Shown piece after piece: positions 34,230-45,192 of a DNA stretch of 64,000 bases. This DNA is from Rutpela maculata. Lineage: Eukaryota; Arthropoda; Insecta; Coleoptera; Cerambycidae. Numbering within the stretch: position 1 is the stretch's first letter; each line of letters opens with the position of its first letter. The position numbers and the translations under genes are program-made. The notes below the pieces were generated by a model. That model saw only the letters and a list, made by a program, of their open reading frames with translations, was not told the origin of the DNA and made no database searches. The DNA lies in contig OW386290.2 of NCBI GenBank assembly GCA_936432065.2, positions 139,821,677 to 139,885,676 on the forward strand. The letters are read 5' to 3'.

Positions 34230-34559
34230 TCAAAAAGTATGTTGTTTTACTACCTGTACCTGTACCTGTATAAAATCTTTCAATACTTCACAAATAGCTC
34301 TGCATACTTCTGGAACTATTTTTGAAATTGCCTGTCTTGAAATTTTAAATATGTATTGTAAACTTATGTACGAATCTCCACTAGCTAGAAATCGTAAAGC
34401 AACAGCAAGTCTTACTTCTGGTGATATTGCCTGTCTGAAGAATGTATTCTGCTTGACAATTTTTGGTTTAAACATTTCCACAAGGACGGCAAAATCTGCT
34501 CTGGACATTCTGGTGAAGTTTTTAAAAAATGTATCATTCAAGTCCGATAGTAAGTTCAC
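34230..34559 (-). pseudogene. PIF-Harbinger transposase, N-terminal part
   Basis: Contains F-F-K-N-F-T-R-M-S-R-A-D-F, S-P-E-V-R-L-A-V-A-L-R-F-L-A-S-G-D-S-Y and F-K-I-S-R-Q-A-I-S-K-I-V-P-E-V-C, the helix-turn-helix region at the front of Harbinger transposases. It ends after a repeated Q-V-Q-V-Q-V tract that reflects a (tacctg)3 run. Everything downstream, including the catalytic DDE residues, is deleted. The protein start is on the far side of the BEL insertion (40,885-41,007). Confidence 0.8.
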
Positions 34560-34570
34560 ACTGGCTCATC

Positions 34571-34591
34571 ACATTTGAACCGGCCTAAACA
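34571..34591 (-). repeat. 21-bp remnant of the BEL 3' LTR
   Basis: acatttgaaccggcctaaac plus one more base here equals 40,861-40,881, the outer end of the 5' LTR. It directly abuts Harbinger coding sequence on its left, so almost the entire 3' LTR is missing. Confidence 0.65.
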
Positions 34592-34750
34592 TCCTGCCGG
34601 GCCGGGTTGAAAGGTAATTCAACAGAACAAGCAAAAGAAAACAAAACTGATCATTCTAGACTGAATATCTTACGTTTAAAGTAACATAACTAATTTTATA
34701 ACTAACTATAACTATTACTAACTAATGGATACATTTCTATATTTCAACAG

Positions 34751-37413
34751 TTATTGGTTGGGAAGTGGACATAACTTCACAACTGGACGCAGATAAGAAC
34801 TAGTTTTTGTTCTTACGGTAGCTACTCGAGCAACACCATCCTTACCGATATGCAATTTTTCAATTATAGCTAAAGGCCATTGTAAGGGGGGAATGTTGTT
34901 TTGCATAATAACTACCAATAATGTTGGACCATAGAATCTAACAATTTGTATCTATTTAGGCGATTAGGAGGTTCTGCAGATAAATCCTCTGCTGGGAATG
35001 AATTTAAAGGAGACCCATACAAAAAATGTGCGGGGGTTAATGAAACTGGGTCGTTAGGATCGTTTCCAACGCAACATAATGGTCTTGAATTCAGTAGGGC
35101 CTCGATTTGTGTAAGTACCGTACTGAATTCTTCATATGTTAGTACTTGACTTCCAATAACCTTAAAGAGATGAGACTTAACACTTTTTATATTGGATTCC
35201 CAAATCCCGCCAAAATGGGGGGATGAAGGGGCGTTGAACTTCCAGTTAATCTTGTGAATATTTAGCTCACGCTGAAAAGCGTCCTTATACTCAAGGGATC
35301 GCGTGAGTTGATAGATATCATTTAATTTTGAACTTGCGCCTACAAAATTAGTGCCGCAATCCGAAAATAAAGTGGCGCAATTACCACGACGAGATAGAAA
35401 ACGCTTAAAAGCAGCTAGGAACGAATTGGTAGATAGATCTGAAGCTAGTTCCAAGTGAACCGCTTTTGTCGCTAGGCAAATAAACAAACAAACATAAGCC
35501 TTTTGGCTTTTTGCACCTCTACGTCGACCTAGGGTTATGTAGAAAGCTCCCGTAAAATCAACTCCGGTTGACACAAAGGCTTTAGCTTGGTTTACTCTCT
35601 CAAATGGTAAGTCTGCCATTATAGGGTGACGAGGTTTTGGATTTAATTTAAAACAATGATTACATTTCCAGACGCGTTGACGAATAATGTCTCGACTAGA
35701 GAGAATCCAATAATTTTGACGCAATAACGATTGTAATAAGTGCGCACCTGTATGGCAGTATTTTCTATGGTTATAGTCTATAAGCAGATTCACAAACGGG
35801 TCGGATTTTGGTAACAAGATCGGATGTTTTTGGTCAAAACTAATTGCGGAATTCGACAATCTTCCACCTACTCTAATAATTCCATCACTAATAAATGGAT
35901 TCAGGCGGCGTAAGTTAGACCGCAAAATTTTATTTTCCGAAATAGTTTTATATTCTACATGAAAATGACGCTGCTGTACAGCGCGAATTAACGTTAATTC
36001 GGCCTTGTTTAAATCAGATTTCAATATTTTATTATGGTAGGGTAAAATTTTAACAAATCTTAAAACGTAAACGGTGGCGTTAAGTAATTTGGACCAGATC
36101 GAGAAATATTCTATCAAGGAATACAAGGGGGAATTTATTTCTCTGGAAATAACATGTACCAGCATTTCATCTGTTGCATGTTCAACGTCACTTTCATTGA
36201 AGGATTTGATTGGCCACTCCGAGGGGTGCTGTAAAAGCCATGAGGGACCCGAGAACCAGGAAGGATGATTTTTTAGGGCACAAGGGGTAAGGCCTCTGGA
36301 AGCACAGTCCGAAACATTCTGCTTACCAGGTACAAAATACCAATGGGGTGATGGTAAGTAGTCTTGAATTTTCGAAACTCTATGGGAAATAAATGGCTTC
36401 CATTTATTAGGGGATGAGTGTATCCAATTTAGTGTGATCATAGAATCAGAGAGGGCAAAAATTTCACAGATATCTTGTCTAGGAGAATAAGTATCTTTAA
36501 CATGTGCTATAAGTTTGGCTAATAGTACCGCAGCACAAAGTTCTAAGCGAGGAAGGGTAACCTTTGACATGGGGGTAACTTTGGACTGAGCGCACAGGAA
36601 AGTAACATTTATTTGACCAGAAGAGTCTACTGTTCTAGTATAAATTACTGAAGCATATGCGGATGGGCTAGCATCGGCAAAACCCACAATAATCAAGGAG
36701 GTATTTTCGAAAACTAACACATGACGAGGAATTTCTAAACTATATAATGTATCCAACTCATTTTGAAATTTGAACCACAACGTTTGTATTTCACTAGAAG
36801 CGGGTTGGTCCCATTCTAAATGTAACTCCCAAGCCCGCTTAATCAATAACTTTACGAATAAGGTGACTGGGGATAAAAAACCTAAAGGGTCAAAGGTGCG
36901 AGCTACCAAAGATAACATATTCCGCTTGGTACATGGGGATACATCGAGATTAAGCTTGAAGCTGAATTTATCAGTAGAGGGATTCCACTGTAAACCGAGA
37001 ACATTCAGGTGACCTTTGTCAAATTCAACAGGTTGGGTTAATTTTAAACAATCAGGAATTTTTCTCAGTAGGTTGGGACAATTTGACATCCATTTAACCA
37101 TTTGAAATCCACCAGATTGGAATAAATTAACTAACTGGGAATGAACTTCAAATGCCTTTTGTGTACTAGGTAAACTACAAATTAAATCATCCATATACAT
37201 ATCTCGATCGATATATACAATGGCTTGGGGATATAGTTTCGATTCATCAACAGCTAATTGTTTCACGGTACGGAGGCTTAAAAACGGAGAAGACTTAACA
37301 CCGAAAGTGACGGTATTCAATTCGAAAGTGGAAATGGGTTCGTCTATATTAAAACGCCACAATATTCTTTGATAGGATCTATAGGCTTTAGTAATATTAA
37401 TTTGTCTATACAT
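34751..37413 (-). pseudogene. BEL/Pao pol: RT (end), RNase H, integrase
   Basis: 833 codons are open from 37,413 to 34,912. Reverse transcriptase contains the catalytic D-M-Y-M-D-D-L. RNase H follows with G-F-A-D-A-S and L-P-R-L-E-L-C-A-A. Integrase has the H-x4-H...C-x2-C zinc finger (H-R-K-Y-C-H then C-N-H-C) and catalytic D-D-E blocks: V-D-F-T-G-A-F, F-S-D-C-G-T-N-F and G-G-I-W-E. After the stop at 34,912 the expected C-terminal tail resumes in another frame (I-P-P-L-Q-W-P-L-A to R-P-V-V-K-L-C-P-L-P) and ends at 34,751, which implies an internal deletion. The front of RT lies in the upstream ORF after a frame break. Confidence 0.88.
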
Positions 37414-39866
37414 TTGTCTACATCAGATGTCATGGCAATGGCATGCAAGCGAAAATTTAATAAAATGGTAAATACATTATTTTGCAATTTAGGCCCAGTA
37501 TATAAAATATCGTTTAATGAAATTCCATTTTCCGTTTTCATACTGGCGTCAAAAACAATACGGCATGGAGTAGAAACGCTATCCGGTTTAAATATACAGT
37601 GGTGGGGAATGTAATAAGACGGAATGTCAAGTTGTTCTTTTGGAACTATAGACATATGTCCCTGGTCCAAATAGTCTTGGAATATGGAGCTATACATTTT
37701 TCGAAGAACGGGAGATTTATCTAATCGTTTTTCCAAATATAGCAATCGTTTTTCTGCTAAAAAATACGAATTACCTAATTTGGAGGGGTCATCTTTAAAA
37801 GGTAACGCCACTGTATACCGGCCATAAGGATCTCTACCGACCGTTTCTACAAATAAATTTTCACAAAGGGCATCCTCACTAGTAGGAATGGGTGGAGTGT
37901 AATTTTCTAGTTCCCACATTTTTTCTACAAGAGAATTTAAACTTAAGAATGTACTATAGGTTTTATTAAAAAAAATATTTTCCTTAGGAGGCGCCGAACC
38001 TAACACTATAAACCCGAGCGCGGTTTGGATGGCAGTGGGAGTACCGGGTAATCCAGTCACCCGTTGAGAACTCACTATTTCGGCAAATATAGACGCTCCT
38101 AAAATTCCGTCTATTACACCAGGAGTGTGAAAATTAGGGTCGGCTAAAGGCAAATTTTCTAAATGGTTAAACGAGTTGGTGTCTATAGCTACATCTGGTA
38201 AGAAACTAGTTATTTTATCTACAAGTAACACTTCAATCGGATATTTAATATTTGGATTTATATGGGAACAAATTGTTAAATTCGTTCGGCCGATTATCGG
38301 TTTTTGGGCTCCCCCTATACCAATGACATTCGATGTTAATTTCGAATAACAAAAACCTAATTTTTTGCAACAATCAAGAGTTAATAAATTGGACATTGAA
38401 CCACTATCAATTAAGAACCTAACGTTTTGTTCTCGACTCCATTTATCTACAATTTTTACCAGGGCTGTACTTAACAATACAACTTGTTTATTAACTCCGG
38501 CTGGAGCTCCGGCAGCATTAATTTTAGTGCATAAGCTAAGACTATTTTCGTTTACTGGGTTATTATTTTCTCGACTCGTACTAGGAGTTGATATAGCAGT
38601 GGAATTTGGGGAAATATTATTTCGATTATCATTATCACATAGCTCACCTCTATGCAATAAAGTGTGATGTTTCGCCTTACATATTTGACAGCTAAATTTA
38701 GACGGACACAAAGCTACTTTATGCTTTGACGAGAAGCAATTAAGACATATACCTTTCTCTTTCACTAATTTAAATTTTTGTTCGTGGGAACTATCCTTAA
38801 AATGTTTACAATCTTTTAACAAATGGACACCTCTATTGCAAAAAATACAATTTTTTCCCTCGGTACTGCTCATATTAGACACAAAAGTTTTGGTAGTTTT
38901 AGGATTATTATGACTAAAATTATGATTCCACGGATTTGTACGAGGTTTTTCACTTTTAACTATGATTTTACTTTGCTGACGAACAAATTTAATTAATTCA
39001 TCATAGGTCGGTAATTCTGGGCTAGCACGAACTAATTCAAAGGCGTTCAAGGTTTCCTGTGATAATTTGGACATGGCAATGTAAGTCAAAATATAATCAC
39101 CTAAATTTTTCAAATCTAAACGTTTCAAAGCAACAATATTAGTATCAAATTTTTCCAGAAATATTTGTAGATTACTAGGGTTATTATTAAGAACAGTTTT
39201 AAAATTTAACACTCGATCTAAATATATACTAGATAAAAATTTCTTATCATGGTACGTTTCTTCTAACAATTTCCAAATGATCTTATAATTATCGGGGATC
39301 GCTGCGACTGCATTACAAGTCTTTAAGGCTTTGCCAGTTAAGCTACCTAATAAATATTGTAACTTTTCGGCTTTAGAAAATTCTGGTTTTATATGTACTA
39401 ACTGTTTAAAATTTTCGTGAAATAATGGCCATAGTGTCAAGTCACTACCATCAAATTTGATTAACTCAATTTTTGGCATATGAATTCGAGGTCTGTCATT
39501 ACGGCTCCCATCAACATTATTATTATTACTGGACGCGGTATTATTTATATTCCCCAGAAATTGGTCGGCCAAATATTTAATATGATCACACAAATCTTCA
39601 AAGGCATCCATAATACTATAATTCGGAGGTTCTTCAGGATTAATTTCCTGTTTCACGATAATTATTTGTTGAATGACCTCTTGATAATCTAACTGTGTTT
39701 TGGCTAGTGTACCATAACGAATTTTAAAATTCTCTAGTTTGGCAGGATTTTCCCTATTTTGCTTTAATTGCTCACCAGCTTCATAACAACGCTGAACACG
39801 TATAAAAAGGTTTTCTCGTTTTGCTATTAATCTATTTAACTTTAATTCAGCTTGAGTAGCAGGCAT
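37344..39866 (-). pseudogene. BEL/Pao gag, protease and start of RT
   Basis: 840 codons from MPATQAELKLNRLI. The capsid-like part covers residues ~110-310 (K-F-D-G-S-D-L-T-L-W-P-L-F-H). Zinc knuckles of the C-x2-C type follow (C-I-F-C; C-L-N-C; C-Q-I-C). The aspartic protease core reads F-L-I-D-S-G-S-M-S-N-L-L. After a linker the RT front has D-Y-L-D-Q-G-H-M and C-R-I-V-F-D-A-S. The frame is lost near 37,410, in the RT fingers, and continues in the next ORF. Gag packages element RNA and the protease cleaves the polyprotein; these roles are from the family. Confidence 0.88.
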
Positions 39867-40450
39867 TTTTTTTTACAATATTAAGTACTTATGCCAAGGA
39901 AATAATTGATCAATAAAATACGAATTTATCAGAGGGTTAAACAAGCGAAATATCAACTATAATTGAGTTTAAAATCGGTAACCAAACTGCAGAGGTAAAA
40001 TCGGATGGATGGTGAGACTCGGTATTAACGTTTGCTAAATATAGGTAAATAATATAGAAACTAAAATTTATTCAATCTAGAATACCAAAATATAAGTTTC
40101 AACTTTATTGAAACCGACTATATCTACTATAACTTCACAAAAAGAGCGGAGGCATTTATTCCTGATTTACTATAAAAACTGTCAACCGACAAAAACTCGT
40201 CGTTTCTCTCTAGCACGTTAATATGCCAGAGATTTATGATTTTATTTTTATAGGTAATTTTATTTATCTATGAATTTTAAACAATTATGGCAAACAAATT
40301 ATTATACTAACTAAAAAGGTACGGCAATAAGTTAGGTACGTGATAGGATGCAATTTCCTATTACCAACTAAGTTTCCAGTAACTCAACTAATCAAAATTT
40401 CATATTGCATATGGACTTGAATCGGAAAACTACTACTAAAAATGATTCAA

Positions 40451-40467
40451 TCCGGCTCGAAGGACCA
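40451..40467 (-). other. tRNA-Tyr-type primer-binding site
   Basis: The plus strand reads tccggctcgaaggacca, identical in form to the 3' end of an animal tRNA-Tyr including CCA. On the element strand this is TGGTCC..., the expected start of a primer-binding site just after the 5' LTR. Confidence 0.8.
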
Positions 40468-40881
40468 AACAATGTTATGGCTTTTTAAGTAGACTGTAAT
40501 TTGGTGCTAATTTAATAATAATTGAGTCCTACCTTTTTGCTGCCTTTTGTCGCTTCTGTTGCTCCACCCCTTGGAAGGAAAAGGAAAGAAAACAAGGATT
40601 GGGGAAGGGGCACCTCAAGCACAAAATTTGCACTAACTCAAAATTATTATAATATTTAAAATACTATTCGACACTAGTTATTAAAATTTTGATTAATTGG
40701 AAACTGCTATTAATCTACGGCAACTTCACTATCTCTACCGCGTGAAAACAATGTTGCTCACCGCGTGGTTTTCTTGCAAATCATATTCTAACTAGAGGCC
40801 GCTACTCGCTCTTTTGATTATCGTTACAGCAAGAAGCAACACAAAATACAAAATTTTGAAACATTTGAACCGGCCTAAACA
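40468..40881 (-). repeat. BEL 5' LTR (~410 bp)
   Basis: Bounded by the primer-binding site on one side and by TGTTTAGGCC (minus strand, at 40,881) on the other, where Harbinger coding sequence begins. Only its outermost 21 bp are matched at the 3' end of the element. Confidence 0.7.
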
Positions 40882-40884
40882 CAC

Positions 40885-41007
40885 ACCATTATATCTACTT
40901 CTACTTAAGTATAAATCATTCATCCAAACGGTTCTTTGTTTTCTCTTCTTCTTGTCTTTTCGTCGCCGTAAAATTCTACTGATAACGATATATGCAGCAC
41001 TATCTAT
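40885..41007 (-). pseudogene. PIF-Harbinger transposase, extreme N-terminus
   Basis: The minus strand reads D-S-A-A-Y-I-V-I-S-R-I-L-R-R-R then a Lys/Arg-rich run and T-V-W-M-N-D-L-Y-L, a typical start of Harbinger transposases. The start codon position has ATA instead of ATG. It is interrupted by the BEL insertion and continues at 34,559. Confidence 0.65.
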
Positions 41008-41309
41008 AACTAACTAATTTTCACTCATTACTTGTGACCAAAATAAACCTTTCTCGACGAATGGTATCGAACTACTAGAAATTATTAAAAAATGCGTCCA
41101 CATAGTAACGTTTGCTGACATTCGTTCGCATTCTCTTTGATCTTTTCATTTTTACTGACAGCCGATGGAAAACGTTCGTTCGCATTGCTGGCCATCCGAG
41201 CAACAATTTATTCCTTGCAAACTACCGTCTACATTTGACGACGAACGCATAGAAATAAATGTTCGACAACGCGAATGAATGGCAACGTTTCCCAGATGTA
41301 TCCCAGTAG

Positions 41310-41640
41310 TAAGCAATATATGCCCGGATGACGATGTAAATTGTTGGGCGAGGCGTTAGCTGAGGCCAACAAGCATTGTCCGGGAATGTGTTTTAACTAC
41401 GAGGTACACTTACTATTTTTTTCTGAAATCGCAATCAATATTACTATAAATATATAAAAATAAAAAAATATATACATATTAAAATATATATAAAAACAGT
41501 CCGGGAAAGTAACTTTTCTGGACTATTTTCTCATAGTTGCTTGGCAATGGATTAAAATACTAGATAGCGTATTTTGAGATCTGAAATTGCGCCGAAAAGG
41601 TAGATATTCTTGATCGATTTCAGAAAAAATATTTTTCAGT
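41310..41640 (-). repeat. Hairpin-forming element, copy 2
   Basis: The minus strand resembles 3,700-3,972: ttttttctgaaatcgatc, ttttcggcgcaatttcaga and tgcttgttggcctcagctaa recur in the same order. The inner hairpin (cattgtccggga / tgcccggatgacgatg) is less perfect here. It abuts the Harbinger right end. Confidence 0.6.
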
Positions 41641-42000
41641 TTCATAATAATTTGAGATCTGTCGCAAGTTGTATTTTCAAGGACAACTCCTTAGAACTGA
41701 CACAGGGTCAAGGACACTTGCAGTATTTCTCAGTACAATACAGTCTATCCAAGAAGACAATTCTTTTAGCAAATACATCAAGTATGTGTGATAGAGTTCA
41801 ATATAGAAATTTTTGGGTCACCGAATCTCTGTCAGAGATTAAAACCTAGGTGACATCTGATCAAACAGTTTGAATACACATGGGTATGTTCAATAACTTT
41901 CCTTAAAAGTACAAAATGTAGAGACGATTTTTATAGAAAGTAGAACAAAATTAAATCACTTGAAGAATATTTAAATAAAAGGAGCAATATATAAATCATT
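41641..42000. other. Non-coding stretch
   Basis: No supported feature. The short open frame at 41,610-41,849 shows no domain. Confidence 0.4.
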
Positions 42001-42004
42001 CGAA

Positions 42005-42010
42005 TTTATT
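42005..42010 (-). terminator. Polyadenylation signal of the His-rich gene
   Basis: AATAAA on the minus strand, about 160 bases after the stop codon at 42,171. Confidence 0.5.
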
Positions 42011-42170
42011 TAACATTATGAAGTTAAAAACATACCCAACATAACGATAACAGTTATAGGAATGTAAAACTTAGCAGCAGTAAATAATTTCAGACGAATA
42101 TAATCCACACCCATTTAACTAAGCTATAAAACATGATTCTTAATTAATGTTTGCACTTTCACGTCCTTCT

Positions 42171-42635
42171 TTACCCCTGTCTATCATGACAACAAGGGTG
42201 ACAGCTTTGAGAATTAGGACAATTGTTGAAACGTGTCTCATTCCCAAAGGTGGTTGGAGCCCTAGCTTGATGGCGTGACGATGATGTATGAGGCATTATC
42301 TGCAGAATACCTGACATTAGTTCCCCAGGAGCCGTTGCATGATGATCATGATGGTTATGATGTTCGTTGTGTCCAAAAGATGATCCACGATGTCCATGAG
42401 CTTCGTGATGCACTTGGTTTCTATGGCAAAAACACGGTCCATGTTGATGAGGTCTGTGAATTTCTTGATTTTCGTGACATCCATGATGTTCATGAAATTC
42501 GTGCTGTCCGTGAAACCCATGCTGTCCATGATGTCCGTGAAATCCATAATGGCTATGATGTCCATGGAACTCGTGATGCCCATGGAGGCCATGGTGACCA
42601 TAGTGAACGTGATGTGGTCTTTCCAAATGATTCAT
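42171..42635 (-). CDS. Histidine-rich protein, 154 aa
   Basis: Starts MNHLERPHHVHYGHHG. Residues 7-100 are built of short H-H-G / F-H-G-H-H units, with about one residue in three histidine. The C-terminal third is less repetitive (G-E-L-M-S-G-I-L-Q-I-M-P) and ends with Cys pairs (S-C-H-P-C-C-H). There is no signal peptide or membrane segment. I know no named family. His-rich stretches often bind Zn, Cu or Ni, which is the only functional hint. A TATA box and TCAGT initiator lie upstream and AATAAA downstream on the same strand, supporting a single-exon gene of about 740 bp. Caution: the underlying 18-21-bp repeats keep other frames open too (42,275-42,742 plus strand; 42,317-42,601 minus strand), so coding status needs transcripts. 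Confidence 0.6.
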   Translation of the reverse strand: MNHLERPHHVHYGHHGLHGHHEFHGHHSHYGFHGHHGQHGFHGQHEFHEHHGCHENQEIHRPHQHGPCFCHRNQVHHEAHGHRGSSFGHNEHHNHHDHHATAPGELMSGILQIMPHTSSSRHQARAPTTFGNETRFNNCPNSQSCHPCCHDRQG

Positions 42636-42743
42636 ATTACTTTCTTTTTACGTTGTCGTTGTATTACTTAAAAACACCTAGTAGTAGTAGTATTAATACT
42701 AGTAATAGTATTAGTATTAGTGTTGACTGGTGGTCTTATTAAC

Positions 42744-42778
42744 TACTGAATAACAGTTAGTGTATCGACTATATATAG
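42744..42778 (-). promoter_or_regulatory. TATA box plus TCAGT initiator
   Basis: The minus strand has TATATATAG near 42,777-42,769 and TCAGTA at 42,749-42,744. The initiator A at 42,747 lies about 30 bases from the start of the TATA box, the arthropod core-promoter spacing. The 5' UTR would be about 112 bases and carries an (agt/att) microsatellite. Confidence 0.6.
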
Positions 42779-43569
42779 TATATAGGTATGTATGTTTTAG
42801 CGACAGTGTTATCTCATTCTGTTATCTTTTATTTTTAATTTAACTTCTTTTTTTCTACGAAATATACTGTTTACTACTGATAACGATAACGTTTTATCTA
42901 TGGATATAAATATCCGAACAATGGTTTTACAACAACTTTCTATTGTAAAGATTTATAACGTTATTATTATACGTAAGTCAAAATTGTACAGATATGAATA
43001 TAAATAACGATGATTTAACAATGAATGTTTGCAAATTACAGAAATGTTATATAATATTGTGCAATTAAAGTAGTTGGGCTATGAAGAATTTATTGCTAAT
43101 AGGCATTATATTAAAATTTGGTGTGTATCTGAAGAACTTTCACTATGATGAAAGATCAGCACAGTGGGTCTAGTCTGGATCTCGAGATCAGAAGCAAAAT
43201 AGCGTAAGGCTCATTTTAAATTTGAATTTTTCCATTTTTTTCATTCTTTCACCGAGCTATATACAAACAAGAAGTTTTTGTGGCAGCGAGTGCTGTAGCA
43301 GGAAGTTAAAAATCGTAAGAATGTGAGAACATACAGTGTGACCCATTTCAAGTGGAAACACCTTCGTAACTCAGTTATTCGCCATCCAATTCCAAGCAAA
43401 TTTGGATCGGTATCAAAGACCTTTACTATATCCTTTTTAAGTAAAACTGAACTTATTTCAGTCATTGGGGTGTACTTTTATTACGAGAAAAAGGGTAGAT
43501 TTTTCGAGAAATCATATTAGACATTTTTTTGTTGAAAAACTAATGCAATGTTATTGATCAGCATGTTGC

Positions 43570-43985
43570 ATATTTAGAATTTAACATTTTGATTTTTGGT
43601 TTTTGAGTTACGACCCCCTTAAAATTACCCATTTTAAACACTAAATTGGTAACAATTTTTTTTTCGAAAAAAAAGTCCTTTATTTTCTCTTTAAATTCAT
43701 TTTTTCTACCACCCCATATCATCGATACTTTCAAATTCTGTAATCCTTAATGCCCGAATAATTTACGGCCCAAAATTTTTAGCAATTTTTCAATGAAAAT
43801 TCTTGACCTACGAAATTTGAAAGTATCGATGATATGGAATGGTAGGAAAAGTGAATTTAAACAAAAATGTTTTTTTTTTCTAAAAAAATTTCATTACCAA
43901 TTTATTGATTAATTAATGTTTAAAATAGGTAATTTTAAGGGGGCCGCATTTCGAAAACCGAAAATCAAAATGTAAAATTCTGGAT
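43570..43985. repeat. Palindromic MITE
   Basis: Left acccccttaaaattaccca pairs with right taattttaaggggg; caccccatatcatcgatact pairs imperfectly with agtatcgatgatatgg. The interior is AT-rich with no ORF. One arm also resembles 7,985-8,190. Confidence 0.7.
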
Positions 43986-44509
43986 ATACAATGTGTCCCA
44001 GGATAGATGTAACAAGAGGTGTAATGGGCCAAAAATTTTGGAATTTTGGAATGGTATTTGGGGATTGAGTGCTGCTTGTTGTAAAACTAAATATACCAAA
44101 AATGACTTGATTTGGTGTTCTACAGGGTGTTTTATAAGCAAAGTTGTAAAAATCACCACTAATAAAGTACCTTTATTTTTCAAAATATGAAAAAATTCCA
44201 CTAAGAAAAGTTATTTAGAATGCAATTTTATACCTCTATATCAAATTTCAGGAATATAAAATTATTTTTTTGAAACTTCCCATTTTTTCAATAAATTAGT
44301 ATTGTATTCAATTAAAATTGTACAGAAATTATTTTTTGTGAATTAATATTTAAAGTTATGTAGAAGCTAAAACTAGGCTATGAGAAAAGCAGTGGATACA
44401 CATTTATCATTTATTATTGATATATCTGTCAAACGTAGTCAATATTATCCTTAATTTCTGTTTCAAATTAACGCACCAAGCATAAAAAACCGCTGCCCAA
44501 GGAATCGCT

Positions 44510-45178
44510 ACTTCCACATCCAGATTCTCTATCCAAGTCACTCACAACGAAAAAACTTTGTGTGTGAAAATAATTGTTTATGGAACTTTAATAATATAAT
44601 ATTTGAAATCCTCTACCCCAAAAACCCATAAATCGATACCCCACATCGGTAGTGGGGTGGGGGGTGGTGCTAGGGGGGTGATAGTGGGGGGTGGATGAAG
44701 TAAAAAAATATTTTGAGGTTTCTGGTTCCTGTACATACACTAAATCACAAATTTTTTTCATCCCCTTTAATAAGGGGGTGGGGGTGGTAATGGGGGTGGC
44801 TAATACCAAAAATTTGTTTGAGACCTTAGCTTCTCTTGTATATACTAAATACCAATTTTATGGACTCTTACCTGCTTGATTGACCTATTTACCCCAAATT
44901 TACCCCAATTTACCCCCCTTCGACGGAACAAGATGAAAATATAATCTAGTTCTAGATCTCGTTAAAGTACATATGTGTACCAAATTTCAAGTCAATATCT
45001 TAAACGGTTCTAGAGTAAACGTGCGCACAAAAGAAAGTTACAGACAGACAGACCGACAGACAGAAATTTTCGCTCAAACTTAAAATCTCGACGTTTCATG
45101 ACATTTTAAGCCTATTTGGACAATAAAATTTTTTTAAATTTTTTTTGTCGTTACTATACTTCCACTGGACGTGGAAGT
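44510..45178. mobile_element. ~670-bp MITE with ACTTCCACATCCAG ends, copy 2
   Basis: Opposite-orientation copy of 22,457-23,129, matching along its full length. It ends 14 bases before the mariner-like transposase ATG, so it sits in that element's 5' UTR. Confidence 0.75.
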
Positions 45179-45192
45179 AAAATTAAGTGAAA

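Larger units (their letters stand above)
34571..40881 (-). mobile_element. BEL/Pao LTR retrotransposon, 3' LTR truncated
   Basis: Order on the minus strand: 5' LTR (40,881-~40,468), primer-binding site, gag-protease-RT start (39,866-37,344), rest of RT, RNase H and integrase (37,413-34,751), then a 21-bp LTR stub. There is no env gene. The RT-first, integrase-last order, the zinc knuckles and the YMDD box are those of BEL/Pao. One frame break lies near 37,380-37,413 and one internal deletion near 34,910. It is inserted in a PIF-Harbinger element. Confidence 0.88.
34047..41309 (-). mobile_element. PIF-Harbinger element split by a BEL/Pao insertion
   Basis: The left end gggatacatctggcaaacgt (34,051 on) is matched by the right end read backwards, gggatacatctgggaaacgt (41,304 downward), followed on both sides by tgccaytcattcgcrtt. 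A TAA on each outside (34,044-34,046 and 41,310-41,312) fits the three-base target duplication of PIF-Harbinger elements. The transposase N-terminus is encoded on both sides of the BEL insertion (40,885-41,007 and 34,230-34,559, minus strand). The catalytic DDE part is absent, so the host element was already internally deleted. Confidence 0.8.

Noticed and set aside
34571..40881. Endogenous retrovirus with envelope
   Set aside because: No env ORF follows integrase; the element is an ordinary BEL/Pao retrotransposon.
42275..42742. Plus-strand and second minus-strand ORFs over the His-rich gene
   Set aside because: The repeat unit keeps several frames open; only the 42,171-42,635 minus frame has matching TATA, initiator and poly(A) signals.
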